NCBI GenBank assembly: GCA_963732695.1
Contig: CAVTAP010000018.1
Coordinates: forward strand, 34,934-98,933
Length of the DNA stretch: 64,000 bases
Source: CADEDH01 sp963732695
Lineage (GTDB): Bacteria > Actinomycetota > Acidimicrobiia > Acidimicrobiales > SZUA-35
Direction: 5' to 3'
Shown here one piece after another: positions 52,588 to 60,914 of the stretch. The translations under genes and the position numbers were made by a program. A model generated the notes under the pieces. That model ran no database searches, was not told where the DNA came from, and saw only the letters and a program-made list of their open reading frames with translations. Every line of letters begins with the position of its first letter. The first letter of the stretch is position 1.

Positions 52588-52593
52588 TATCGT
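52588..52593 (+). promoter_or_regulatory. Candidate -10 of the ccm operon, leaderless
   Basis: TATCGT ends seven bases before GTG 52601. No ribosome-binding site precedes the start. It is the only obvious promoter ahead of ccmA. Confidence 0.5.
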
Positions 52594-52600
52594 GGGGCCC

Positions 52601-53698
52601 GTGAGCGACGGCGACAAGACCCCAGCCGGTCCCCTGGATGCGGGCCAGCCTGGGCGCACCGTCGTCATCCAGCTCCGCCAGGCGATCAGCCTCATCGAGC
52701 GGTTCCCGGCCCTGGCCGGGGTCGATCTGACCGTGAGCGAAGGCGAGATTGTCCTGCTCCGGGGGCCCAACGGGGCCGGCAAGTCCACCCTGCTGCGCCT
52801 GTGTGCCGGCCTCGCCCCCCTCAACGGAGGCCGGGGCGAGGTGCTCGGCCACGACCTGTCGAGCCGCCGGGAGCGGCGCGAATTGCGCCGCCAGACGGGC
52901 CTGTTGGCCCACGCCACCTTCCTCTACGACGAGTTGACGGTGGAGGAGAACCTCATGTTCTGGGCCCGGGCCAACCGGCTCGACGAGGCGTCGGTGGAGC
53001 CGGTGCTCGACCGGCTGGCCCTGGCCAACCGCCTCCGCCACGTGCGGGTGGCCAACCTGTCGGCCGGCCAGCGGCGGCGGGCGTCGCTCGCGGTGCTGGT
53101 GTGCCGTCGCCCCCGCATGTGGCTGCTCGACGAACCCCACGCCGGGCTCGACGTCAACGGCCGTGACTTCGTGGACGGCCTGATCAAGCACGCCGTGGCC
53201 TTCGGCGGAACGGTGCTGCTGGCGTCGCACGACTTCGACCGGGCGGCCGAGATCGCCACCCGCACCGTGATCGTGGCCGGTGGCCAGGTGCAGGAGCACG
53301 ATCCGGCCGACCTGGGGGGCAGCCCCGAGGGTCGGATGGCCCGCCGTTCCGCCGCCTCCGCCGTGGCCCCGCCACCCCGGTGGGGTCACCAGGCCGACGA
53401 CGCACCCCCGCCCGATCCCCAGGCCGGCTCCCCTCTGGTGGGCCGCCCGCCCCGGGTCGAGGCCGCCGGCTCCCGCATCGGGACCCGGGCCGGCGTCACG
53501 GCCGACCCGCCCCCGTCGCCCCGGCCCAGCCGGGCGCTGGCCGACGAGCCGGCGGAGCCCACGCCGTCGGGCAGTGGCACCGGCGAGGGCGACAGCACCG
53601 CGGCCGGGCCCTCCGGCCCGCCCCAGCCCCCCGCCGTGGGGGCCGGCCCCGGCTCCCGGTGGCGGGGTCGACGCCGGGCCCCGGCGGAATCAGGCTGA
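52601..53698 (+). CDS. ccmA: Cytochrome c maturation ABC ATPase
   Basis: A 365-residue ABC ATPase for heme-dependent maturation. Walker A GPNGAGKST (55-63), LSAGQRRRASLAVL signature and MWLLDEPHAGLD are intact; LTVEENLMFWARAN is a CcmA-typical segment. After ~residue 245 there is a ~115-residue Pro/Ser/Arg-rich, presumably disordered tail not seen in ordinary CcmA. With CcmB and CcmC it releases holo-CcmE. It is the first gene of a nine-gene operon; the neighbours' order proves the assignment. Confidence 0.88.
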   Translation: MSDGDKTPAGPLDAGQPGRTVVIQLRQAISLIERFPALAGVDLTVSEGEIVLLRGPNGAGKSTLLRLCAGLAPLNGGRGEVLGHDLSSRRERRELRRQTGLLAHATFLYDELTVEENLMFWARANRLDEASVEPVLDRLALANRLRHVRVANLSAGQRRRASLAVLVCRRPRMWLLDEPHAGLDVNGRDFVDGLIKHAVAFGGTVLLASHDFDRAAEIATRTVIVAGGQVQEHDPADLGGSPEGRMARRSAASAVAPPPRWGHQADDAPPPDPQAGSPLVGRPPRVEAAGSRIGTRAGVTADPPPSPRPSRALADEPAEPTPSGSGTGEGDSTAAGPSGPPQPPAVGAGPGSRWRGRRRAPAESG

Positions 53699-53711
53699 AC
53701 GGAGGCCCGCG

Positions 53712-54407
53712 GTGCTACGAGACACCTGGTTGATGACGGTGAAGGACCTGCGGATCGAGCTGACCTCGCGCGTGGTGATGGCCCAGATCCTGCCCTTCGG
53801 GCTGCTCATCCTCATCCTGTTCGGCCTGGCCATCTCGCCCGATCTGGTGGTGGTGGGCGAGGCCCGCCGCCCCGTGATCGAGGAGATCGCCCCCGGCCTG
53901 TTCTGGCTCACCGTGCTCCTGTCGGCCCTCATGGCCCTGGGTCGGGCCTTCGCCCTGGAGGCCGACGACGGCAACCTCGACGCCCTGCGCATGGCCGGCC
54001 TCGACCCCGCCGGTGTCTTCCTGGGCAAGGCCCTGGCCGTGACCGTGCAGCTGGTGGCGGTGGAGGCCGTGCTCGGCTTCGGCGCCTTCGTCGTCTTCGG
54101 GGCCCCGGTGGCCCGCCCCGGCCTGCTGGCCGCCACCGTGCTGCTGGCCACCGTGGGCATCACGCTGGCCGGCACGCTCTACGCTGCGTTGGCCGCGGGG
54201 CTACGGGTGCGGGATACCCTGGTGCCGTTGCTCGTGCTGCCGGTGCTGGCCCCCGTGCTGCTGGGAGCCACGCAAGCCTCCCGGGACGCCCTGTTCGCCG
54301 ACCCCGGCGTGCCGGGCTGGTCGTGGGCCGGGCTGCTGGCGGTTTTCTCGTTGCTTTACCTGGGAGTTGGGATGCTCGCCTTTGGTCCGCTACTGGAGGA
54401 GTCGTGA
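53712..54407 (+). CDS. ccmB: Heme exporter membrane subunit
   Basis: A 231-residue protein with about six transmembrane helices. The N-terminus, VKDLRIELTSRVVMAQILPFGLLILILFGLA, and LTVLLSALMALGRAFALEADDG match CcmB. GTG 53712 has GGAGG seven bases upstream and lies 13 bases after ccmA. The stop overlaps the ccmC start (GTGA). It forms the membrane channel partner of CcmA. Confidence 0.9.
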   Translation: MLRDTWLMTVKDLRIELTSRVVMAQILPFGLLILILFGLAISPDLVVVGEARRPVIEEIAPGLFWLTVLLSALMALGRAFALEADDGNLDALRMAGLDPAGVFLGKALAVTVQLVAVEAVLGFGAFVVFGAPVARPGLLAATVLLATVGITLAGTLYAALAAGLRVRDTLVPLLVLPVLAPVLLGATQASRDALFADPGVPGWSWAGLLAVFSLLYLGVGMLAFGPLLEES

Positions 54408-55225
54408 GCACCACCGCTGCAGAACCGACCGGGGGCGAACCGGCGGGCGCCGAGCCGGCCGTCGTGCCGGCTGTCGCCGCTCCGGTCAACCCGCCCCACA
54501 CCGGCTCGATGGCCACCCGGCGGCTGGGTATCGTCGCCATCGTGCTGCTCGGGCTCACCTTGCTGTTCGGCCTCGTGCTCTCCCCGCCCGAAGCCACCCA
54601 GAAGGACGCGGTGCGGCTGTTCTACATCCACCTGCCCGCCATCGCCGTGACCTACCTGGCGTTTCTCGTCACGGCCGTGGGCAGCGTGATGTACCTGCGC
54701 AAGGGCTCGGTCTACTGGGATCTGGTGGCCGGGGCGGCGGCCGAACTGGGCGTGCTGTTCTGCAGCTTCGTGCTCGTCACCGGATCGCTGTGGGGCAAGC
54801 CCACGTGGGGCGTGTACTGGCAGTGGGACCCCCGCCTCACGAGCACGACCGTGCTGTTCGTGATGTACCTCGGCTACCTGGCCGTGCGGCGCCTGGAGCT
54901 GCCGCCCGACGTCCGGTCCCGGCGGGCCGCCGTGCTCGGCGTCGTGAGCTTCGGCAACGTGTTCATCGTCCACTACTCGGTGCAGTGGTGGCGGGGTCTG
55001 CACCAGGGCCAGACCCTGGGCGTCGACACCAAGATGGACGGCCTGATGCTGTTCTCGTTCTTCGTGGGCCTCGTGGCCTTCCTCACCCTCGCCGCCTGGC
55101 TCCTGATCCACCGGTTCCGGGTGGCCTGGCTGGCCCGTGAGGTGGAGCAGGTCGGCCTGGCCCAGGCCCTGGCCGAACGGCGGGCCGAGACCGACGCCAC
55201 CGGCCTGGTCGGGAGGTCGCGCTGA
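54404..55225 (+). CDS. ccmC: Heme-handling WWD protein
   Basis: A 273-residue protein with six predicted helices that loads heme onto CcmE. The tryptophan-rich WWD segment WGVYWQWDPRLT is at 135-146; candidate axial His ligands are His76 (FYIHLP) and His190 (VFIVHYS). It has a longer, Ala/Pro-rich N-terminus (~40 residues) than proteobacterial CcmC. GGAGGA precedes the GTG. The stop overlaps the ccmD start by three bases. Confidence 0.92.
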   Translation: MSTTAAEPTGGEPAGAEPAVVPAVAAPVNPPHTGSMATRRLGIVAIVLLGLTLLFGLVLSPPEATQKDAVRLFYIHLPAIAVTYLAFLVTAVGSVMYLRKGSVYWDLVAGAAAELGVLFCSFVLVTGSLWGKPTWGVYWQWDPRLTSTTVLFVMYLGYLAVRRLELPPDVRSRRAAVLGVVSFGNVFIVHYSVQWWRGLHQGQTLGVDTKMDGLMLFSFFVGLVAFLTLAAWLLIHRFRVAWLAREVEQVGLAQALAERRAETDATGLVGRSR

Positions 55226-55359
55226 TGTATTGGGGATACGTCGCCGGCGGTTACGGCTTCGTGGCCGTTGGTCTGGCCCTCTACACCAGCTGGGTGCTCC
55301 GCCAGGGGCGCCGGCTGTCCCGCAAGCTCCCTCCAGAGCGGAGACGGTTCCTTGACTGA
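55225..55359 (+). CDS. ccmD: CcmD-like small membrane protein, 44 aa
   Basis: A short ORF between ccmC and ccmE: one hydrophobic helix (YVAGGYGFVAVGLALYTSWVL) then a basic tail (RQGRRLSRKLPPERRR). Size, position and a charged C-terminus match CcmD, which stabilises the CcmABC-CcmE complex and helps release holo-CcmE. It overlaps ccmC by one base at the TGA/ATG junction and its last codons overlap the ccmE TTG start, so the chain is tightly coupled. Confidence 0.85.
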   Translation: MYWGYVAGGYGFVAVGLALYTSWVLRQGRRLSRKLPPERRRFLD

Positions 55360-55903
55360 GACCAGCACCAACATCGGTGCCGGCGCCGACGACGAGGGCG
55401 CCAACCCCGACCTCACCGGGATCGACCTCACCCCCCGGGCCGTCCCCGAGCGCTCCCCGGCCGAGCGGCGCAAGCGCCGGTCGTACCGCAACGTGGCCGT
55501 GCTGTCGGTGCTGGCCGTGGTGCTGGGCTTCGTGCTCTACCAGGCCCTCACCAGCGCCCGGGTCTACTACCTCAACGTCGACGAGGCGGTGGCCCGCCAG
55601 AGCGAGCTGGGCGGCCAGACGTTCCGCATGCAGGGCGAGGTGATGCAGGTCGACGGGGCCGACGCCTCCGGCGCGCTGGTGTTCACCATGGCCTTCGCCG
55701 ACACCTCGGCCACGGTCCGCCACCTGGGCGACGAGCCGTCGGACCTGTTCGGCGTGGGCCAGAAGGTGGTGGTGGATGGCCACTGGACCGGCGACACCTT
55801 CGAGTCCCGCCAGATCCTGCTGAAGCACTCCGAGGACTACGTGGAGAACAACCCCGACCGCCTCAACTACGAGACGCCCAGCACCACCCGCACCGCCCCG
55901 TGA
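55352..55903 (+). CDS. ccmE: Heme chaperone CcmE
   Basis: A 183-residue heme chaperone. An N-terminal basic segment and a single transmembrane helix (VAVLSVLAVVLGFVLYQAL, ~48-66) are followed by an OB-fold; the LLKHSEDY motif gives the covalent heme ligand His159, as in the classic KHxExY pattern. The start is TTG 55352, with GGAGACGG upstream; an in-frame ATG further upstream adds a shadow segment. The ~40-residue acidic N-terminus before the helix is longer than in most CcmE. Confidence 0.9.
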   Translation: MTETSTNIGAGADDEGANPDLTGIDLTPRAVPERSPAERRKRRSYRNVAVLSVLAVVLGFVLYQALTSARVYYLNVDEAVARQSELGGQTFRMQGEVMQVDGADASGALVFTMAFADTSATVRHLGDEPSDLFGVGQKVVVDGHWTGDTFESRQILLKHSEDYVENNPDRLNYETPSTTRTAP

Positions 55904-55922
55904 CCGGCCCCCGTCCATCCCG

Positions 55923-57923
55923 ATGAACGCCACGCTCGGTTTCGCCTTCGTCATCCTCGGCCTGTCGGCTTCCGCCCTGGGGGCCGGCGGGGGCGCCTAC
56001 GCCCTGGTCACGGGCCAGCCCCGGCTGTTGCGCACCGTGCGCCAGTGGGCCTGGCTGGTGGTGGCGGCCGCCGTGGGCGCCTTCGCCGTGATGGAGGTGG
56101 CGCTGTTCCAGCGCGACTACAACCTGGCCTACGTGCAGAAGGTGGGCTCCAGCCACACACCGGCCCTGTTCAACTTCGCCGCCCTGTGGTCGAGCCTGGA
56201 GGGCTCGATCCTGCTGTGGGCCCTGGTGCTCGCCGGCTACCTGGCGGCCGTGCTGGTGAAGTTCCGCCGCCGGGCCGCCGACCCCCTGGTGGGCTGGGCC
56301 CTGGTCGTCATGCTGGCGGTGGCCGGCTTCTTCTACGCCCTCATGACGGGGCCGGCCAACCCGTTCACCACGGCCGACGTGCCGGTGGGGTTCGACGGCC
56401 CCGGCCCCAACCCCCTGCTCCAGAACCACATCCTGATGGCCTTCCACCCGCCGATGCTGTACCTCGGCTACGTGGGGTTCACCGTGCCCTTCGCCTTCGC
56501 CTTGGCCGCTCTGATAACGGGCCGGGTGGGGGAGGGGTGGCTGGTCGAGACCCGGCGTTGGACGGTGGCCGCCTGGGGCTTCCTCACCTTCGGCATCGTG
56601 CTCGGCGCCTGGTGGAGCTACGAGGTGCTGGGGTGGGGCGGCTACTGGGCCTGGGACGCGGTGGAGAACGCATCGCTGCTGCCGTGGCTCACCGGCACCG
56701 CCTTCATCCACTCGGTCATCGTGCAGGAACGGCGGGGGATGCTGCGGGTGTGGAACCTGTCGCTGCTGTGCGCCACGTTCTCGCTCACCATCCTCGGCAC
56801 CTTCCTCACCCGCTCGGGCGTGGTGGAGAGCGTGCACGCCTTCACCAACGGCTCGGTCGGGCCCTGGCTGCTCGCGTTCTTCGGCCTGGTGGCGGCCACG
56901 TCGATCGGCCTCATCGCCTGGCGGGGCGATGCCCTGCGCTCGCCCGGGGCCATCGACAACCCGGTCTCACGCGAGGCGTCGTTCCTGGTCAACAACCTCC
57001 TGTTCGGGGCGCTGGCCTTCGTCATCCTGCTGGGCACGGTGTTCCCCCTGATCGCCGAGGCCTGGAACGGGAGCCGGCTCACGATCGGCCCGCCCTACTT
57101 CAACTCGATGGGCCGCCCTCTGGGCCTGGCCCTGCTGTTCCTGATGGCCTCGGCCCCCCTGCTGCCGTGGCGCAAGGCCTCCACCGAGCTGCTGTCCACC
57201 CGGCTGTTCTGGCCGGCGGTGGCCGGGGTGGGGGCGATGGCCCTGGCCCTCGTGGTGGGGGCCCGGGGAACGGCGGCGACCGCCGCCTTCGGCCTGGGCG
57301 CCTTCGCCGGGGCGTCGGCCCTGCGCCAGGTGGTCCTGGCCTGCCGCCGCTCGGGTTGGCGGGGGGTGGTGGGGCGCACCAACGGGGGCATGATCGTGCA
57401 CCTCGGCGTGGTGCTGGTGGCGGTGGCCATGGCCGCCAGCAGCAGCTACCGCAGCGACCGCACGTTCTCCATGAAGGTGGGCGAGACCGTCAACTTCGAG
57501 GGGCACCAGCTCACCTACGTCGAACCGGGGGCCGACCTCAACGACCGGCGGGTCCGCACCTTCGCCCAGATCCAGATCGACGGGGGCCGCACCTACGCCC
57601 CGGCCATGACCAGCTTCCGGCAGTCGGGCCAGGTGGTACCCACCCCGTCGGTGCGCACCGGCCTCACCGAAGACGTGTTCCTCGTGCTCGACCAGGTGCC
57701 GAGCCGGGCCGACGATTCCATCCGGCTCCGGGTGGTGATCCGTCCGTTGGTGGGTTGGCTGTGGGTCGGCGGCGGGGTGATGGCGCTCGGCACGGCCCTG
57801 GCCCTCGTGCCGTCCAACCGCCGCCCGGTCAAGGCCAAGCCGGAGGGGGTGGCCACCGGCACCCCCGACGCCGAGCCCCCGTCGGAGCCGCCGGCCCGGG
57901 AACCGGAGCTGGTCGGTGACTGA
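55923..57923 (+). CDS. ccmF: Cytochrome c heme lyase subunit CcmF
   Basis: A 666-residue polytopic protein. The WWD motif WWSYEVLGWGGYWAWDAVENASLLPW lies near 230-255; FHPPMLYLGYVG, SSHTPALFNFAALWSSLEGSILLW and FLTRSGVVESVHAF are CcmF-specific. It attaches heme to apocytochrome c together with CcmH. The C-terminal ~150 residues form a periplasmic domain and final helix. The start ATG 55923 is 19 bases after ccmE; its end overlaps ccmG by eight bases. Confidence 0.93.
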   Translation: MNATLGFAFVILGLSASALGAGGGAYALVTGQPRLLRTVRQWAWLVVAAAVGAFAVMEVALFQRDYNLAYVQKVGSSHTPALFNFAALWSSLEGSILLWALVLAGYLAAVLVKFRRRAADPLVGWALVVMLAVAGFFYALMTGPANPFTTADVPVGFDGPGPNPLLQNHILMAFHPPMLYLGYVGFTVPFAFALAALITGRVGEGWLVETRRWTVAAWGFLTFGIVLGAWWSYEVLGWGGYWAWDAVENASLLPWLTGTAFIHSVIVQERRGMLRVWNLSLLCATFSLTILGTFLTRSGVVESVHAFTNGSVGPWLLAFFGLVAATSIGLIAWRGDALRSPGAIDNPVSREASFLVNNLLFGALAFVILLGTVFPLIAEAWNGSRLTIGPPYFNSMGRPLGLALLFLMASAPLLPWRKASTELLSTRLFWPAVAGVGAMALALVVGARGTAATAAFGLGAFAGASALRQVVLACRRSGWRGVVGRTNGGMIVHLGVVLVAVAMAASSSYRSDRTFSMKVGETVNFEGHQLTYVEPGADLNDRRVRTFAQIQIDGGRTYAPAMTSFRQSGQVVPTPSVRTGLTEDVFLVLDQVPSRADDSIRLRVVIRPLVGWLWVGGGVMALGTALALVPSNRRPVKAKPEGVATGTPDAEPPSEPPAREPELVGD

Positions 57924-58542
57924 GCAGCACGTCGAGCACGACATCGAAGGCCGGTCGATCGAGGGCGACGTCGGCCCCGGCTCCCACCGGGCCCGGTGGA
58001 CGGCCCTGGCCGTGGGCGCCGTGCTGGTGGCCCTGATCGGCGTGCTGGCCTTCGGGGGAGACAAGACCGACGAGGCCAACGTGTGGATCGGCAAGCGGGT
58101 GCCCCGGGTGGCCGGGCCCACGCTCGACGGCGGCACCTACGACATAGACAACGCCCGGGGCCGGTGGGTGGTGGTGAACTTCTTCGCCACCTGGTGCGGC
58201 CCCTGTGTACAGGAGCATCCGGAGCTGGTGAAGCTCGACGAGTGGGGCCGTTCCACCGGGGAGGCCGAGGTGGTGGCCGTGGTGTTCAACGATCCGGTCG
58301 ACACGGTGAAGACGTTCTTCGCCGAGAAGGGCGGCGGTTGGCCCGTGCTCGACAACCCCGAGATCCCCATCGAGTTCCAGGTGGCACAGGTGCCCGAGAC
58401 GTTCCTCGTGTCGCCGGCGGGGCAGGTGGTGCAGCATTACGAGGGCGGCGTCAGGGCCGACGAGATCCGTTCGGTGGTGGCCCAGGCCTCGGCCCAGGAC
58501 TCCGGCGGCACCGTCGATTCCTCCGGGGCCGGCCAGTCGTGA
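57916..58542 (+). CDS. ccmG: Thiol-disulfide oxidoreductase CcmG/DsbE-like
   Basis: A 208-residue membrane-anchored thioredoxin. One transmembrane helix (LAVGAVLVALIGVLAF, ~31-46) precedes a thioredoxin fold with WCGPC (Cys94, Cys97) and the cis-Pro region VPETFLVSP. It keeps the CxxCH heme site of apocytochrome c reduced. GTG 57916 overlaps the ccmF stop; its own stop overlaps the ccmH start (GTGA). Confidence 0.9.
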   Translation: MTEQHVEHDIEGRSIEGDVGPGSHRARWTALAVGAVLVALIGVLAFGGDKTDEANVWIGKRVPRVAGPTLDGGTYDIDNARGRWVVVNFFATWCGPCVQEHPELVKLDEWGRSTGEAEVVAVVFNDPVDTVKTFFAEKGGGWPVLDNPEIPIEFQVAQVPETFLVSPAGQVVQHYEGGVRADEIRSVVAQASAQDSGGTVDSSGAGQS

Positions 58543-59105
58543 CGGCCGCCGCCGCAACCGCCGACGCGGCGCCGACCGGCGGCAGCCGCCGCTTCAGCCC
58601 CGCCGTCCGCCGGGTCGGCTGGGTGGCCATCGTGGTGGCCGCCCTGGCCCTGCTGGTGGTGGCCTCGATCGACGGGGGCGGAGCCGAGACCGACGCCGAA
58701 CGCATCCAGCGCCTCACCGAGTCCTTCGCCTGCCCCGTGTGCAACGGCGAGAGTGTGGCCGAGTCGAACTCGGCGGCCGCCGCCACCATCCGGGAGTTCA
58801 TCGCCGACGAGGTCACCGCCGGCCGCTCGGATGCCGAGATCCGCGACCGGCTGGTCGACGGCTACACGGCCAAGGTGCTGCGCAACCCGCCGGCCGACGG
58901 TGTCGCCACCCTGGTGTGGCTGCTGCCGGTGCTGGCGTCGGTGGGTGGAGCGGCCGGGGTGGCCACGATGATGGGCCGGCGCCAGGCGTCGGGCACCACG
59001 GTGAGCGACGCCGACCGGGAGCTGGTGCGCCGGGCCCGCGAAGCCCTGGGCGTGACCGCCGACGGCACGTCGGGCCCCGACGCCGTGGCCGACGAGGGGC
59101 TGTAA
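58539..59105 (+). CDS. ccmH: Cytochrome c maturation protein CcmH (CycL-like)
   Basis: A 188-residue protein. An N-terminal helix (VGWVAIVVAALALLVVAS) is followed by the CcmH domain: FACPVCNGESVAES with Cys65 and Cys68 matching the family Cys-x-x-Cys, then RDRLVDGYTAKVL, and a second hydrophobic helix (VWLLPVLASVGGAAGVATMM). It works with CcmG and CcmF in thiol reduction and heme ligation. The GTG overlaps the ccmG TGA by four bases. Confidence 0.9.
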   Translation: MTAAAATADAAPTGGSRRFSPAVRRVGWVAIVVAALALLVVASIDGGGAETDAERIQRLTESFACPVCNGESVAESNSAAAATIREFIADEVTAGRSDAEIRDRLVDGYTAKVLRNPPADGVATLVWLLPVLASVGGAAGVATMMGRRQASGTTVSDADRELVRRAREALGVTADGTSGPDAVADEGL

Positions 59106-59107
59106 GC

Positions 59108-59923
59108 GTGGCGCCCGTCACCGGTGCCGCCACCAGTCGCCGGACGGCGCTGGAGGAGGAGCGTGACCTGCTGCTGCGCTCGCTCGACGACCTCGACGCC
59201 GAGCACGCCGCCGGCGACCTCGACCAGGACGACTACGAGGCCCTGCGCGACAGCTACACCCAGCGGGCGGCCGAGGTGTTGCGGCAGCTGGAAGAACCCA
59301 CCGCATCGGCATCCCGGGCTCCCGGTGGCCGGCGGGCCGCAGGCACGGCCACCGATACGGCGGGCCGCCCGAAGCTGTCGCGCCGGCTGCTGGTGCTCGG
59401 CGGGCTGGCCGTGTTCGCCGTGGTGGCCGGCCTGGCTCTGGCCCAGGGGTTGGGGGAGCGGGGGGTGAACGACGGCCTCACCGGAGCGGTGGACCCGTCG
59501 TCCCGCACCCGGGTGATGGAGTGCCAGGCCCAGGGGGCGGGGCCCGACGGCGACCTGCTGGGCGCCATCAAGTGCTTCGACCAGGTGCTCACGGTCGACC
59601 CCGAGAACGCCGAGGCCCTGGCCTACCGGGGCTGGTACCTGCTGCTGGCGGCGGGCTCGGTGCAGCAGGGGGGCGGCCCGGGCGACACCGTGCCCACGGC
59701 CGACATCGAGAGCCTGATCGACGGCGGGCTCGACTACCTCACCCGGGCCATCGAAGCCGACCCCACCCTGCCCGACCCCCTGGCCTTCCGGGCCGTGGCC
59801 TACGACCGTCTGGGTCGTTCCCCCGAGGCCTGCGCCGACGTGGCCGCGCTGAAGGCACTGAACCCGCCGGAGTTCTTCCTCCAGCAGACGAGCGCCCTGG
59901 CCGAACGCAACGGCTGCCCATAG
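59108..59923 (+). CDS. CcmI-like TPR membrane protein
   Basis: A 271-residue protein with an N-terminal coiled helix (RTALEEERDLLLRSLDDLDAEHAAGDLDQDDYEALRDSY), which resembles the CcmI/ccmH-linked heptad region, one transmembrane helix (LLVLGGLAVFAVVAGLAL, ~98-115) and C-terminal TPR-like repeats (AIKCFDQVLTVDPENAEALAYRGWYLL and ITRAIEADPT-like). It begins two bases after ccmH ends. In System I, CcmI captures apocytochrome c. The assignment is by position and architecture, so I leave the symbol blank. Confidence 0.75.
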   Translation: MAPVTGAATSRRTALEEERDLLLRSLDDLDAEHAAGDLDQDDYEALRDSYTQRAAEVLRQLEEPTASASRAPGGRRAAGTATDTAGRPKLSRRLLVLGGLAVFAVVAGLALAQGLGERGVNDGLTGAVDPSSRTRVMECQAQGAGPDGDLLGAIKCFDQVLTVDPENAEALAYRGWYLLLAAGSVQQGGGPGDTVPTADIESLIDGGLDYLTRAIEADPTLPDPLAFRAVAYDRLGRSPEACADVAALKALNPPEFFLQQTSALAERNGCP

Positions 59924-59960
59924 CGCTAATAGCGTCCCGTCAGGGACCGACCCTTTCGGA

Positions 59961-60914
59961 GTGAGTGCGGGACTCGGGACGGACGTCGACGCGGCCATCG
60001 TGTCGGCCGCCCGCGCCATCGAGGAACGGATCGGCACGGTGCTGCTGGGCCAGCCGGCGCCGGTCCGGTTGGCCACCGCTGCGCTCCTGGCCGGCCAGCA
60101 TCTCCTGGTCAACGACCTGCCGGGCATGGGCAAGACCACGCTGGGCACGGCGATGGCCCGGGTGATCGACGGGACCTTCGGCCGGATCCAGGGCACCCCG
60201 GACCTCCTGCCCACCGATCTCACCGGCTGCTCGGTGTACCAGCCCGGCACCGGGCGGTGGGCCTTTCGGCCCGGGCCCCTCCAGGCCAACGTGGTGCTGG
60301 TGGACGAGGTCAACCGGATCACCCCCCGTACCCAATCGGCCCTTCTCGAGGCCATGGCCGAGGGGCAGGTGACGGTGGACGGCGTCACCCGGCCCGTTCC
60401 CCGGCCGTTCGTGGTGGTGGCCACGATGAACCCGGCGGGGTCGGTGGGCACCTTCCCCCTCACCGCCGGCCAGCTCGACCGGTTCGGGGCGGCGCTGTCG
60501 CTCGGCCCGGTGACCCGGTCGGTGCAGCGCCAGGTGCTGCGGGGCAACGGCGGCCCGGCCGCCCTGGATGACGTGGAGCCCGTCCTGCCGGCCACGCTGT
60601 TGCCCGAGCTCCAGGACTACGTGGCGTCGGTCCACGTGGCCGACCTCGTGCTCGACTACGTGCTCGACCTGTGCCAGGCCCTCCAGCCGTACGGCCACCT
60701 GAGCGCCCGGGCCTCCCGCTCGGTGGTGACGCTGGCCCGGGCCCTGGCCGTGCTCGACGCCCGCTCCTACGTGGTGCCCGACGACGTGAAGGCCCTGGCC
60801 GGGCCGTGCCTGGCCCACCGCCTGGCGGCCGAGGGCGAGCCGGTCGACACGAGGAACGCCGAGGTCCGCCTGGCAGTGGACGAGGTCACCGTCCCGGACC
60901 TGGTCCGCTCGTGA
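59961..60914 (+). CDS. MoxR-family AAA+ ATPase
   Basis: A 317-residue AAA+ protein. Walker A DLPGMGKTT (52-60), Walker B NVVLVDEVNR, sensor 1 VATMNPAGSVG and the MoxR signature TPRTQSALLEAMAEGQVTVDG are visible. MoxR ATPases act as chaperones for metal or cofactor insertion and often pair with DUF58 proteins, as here. GTG 59961 is used; its stop overlaps the DUF58 start (GTGA). The operon begins 37 bases after the ccm cluster and may be an extension of it or separate. Confidence 0.9.
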   Translation: MSAGLGTDVDAAIVSAARAIEERIGTVLLGQPAPVRLATAALLAGQHLLVNDLPGMGKTTLGTAMARVIDGTFGRIQGTPDLLPTDLTGCSVYQPGTGRWAFRPGPLQANVVLVDEVNRITPRTQSALLEAMAEGQVTVDGVTRPVPRPFVVVATMNPAGSVGTFPLTAGQLDRFGAALSLGPVTRSVQRQVLRGNGGPAALDDVEPVLPATLLPELQDYVASVHVADLVLDYVLDLCQALQPYGHLSARASRSVVTLARALAVLDARSYVVPDDVKALAGPCLAHRLAAEGEPVDTRNAEVRLAVDEVTVPDLVRS

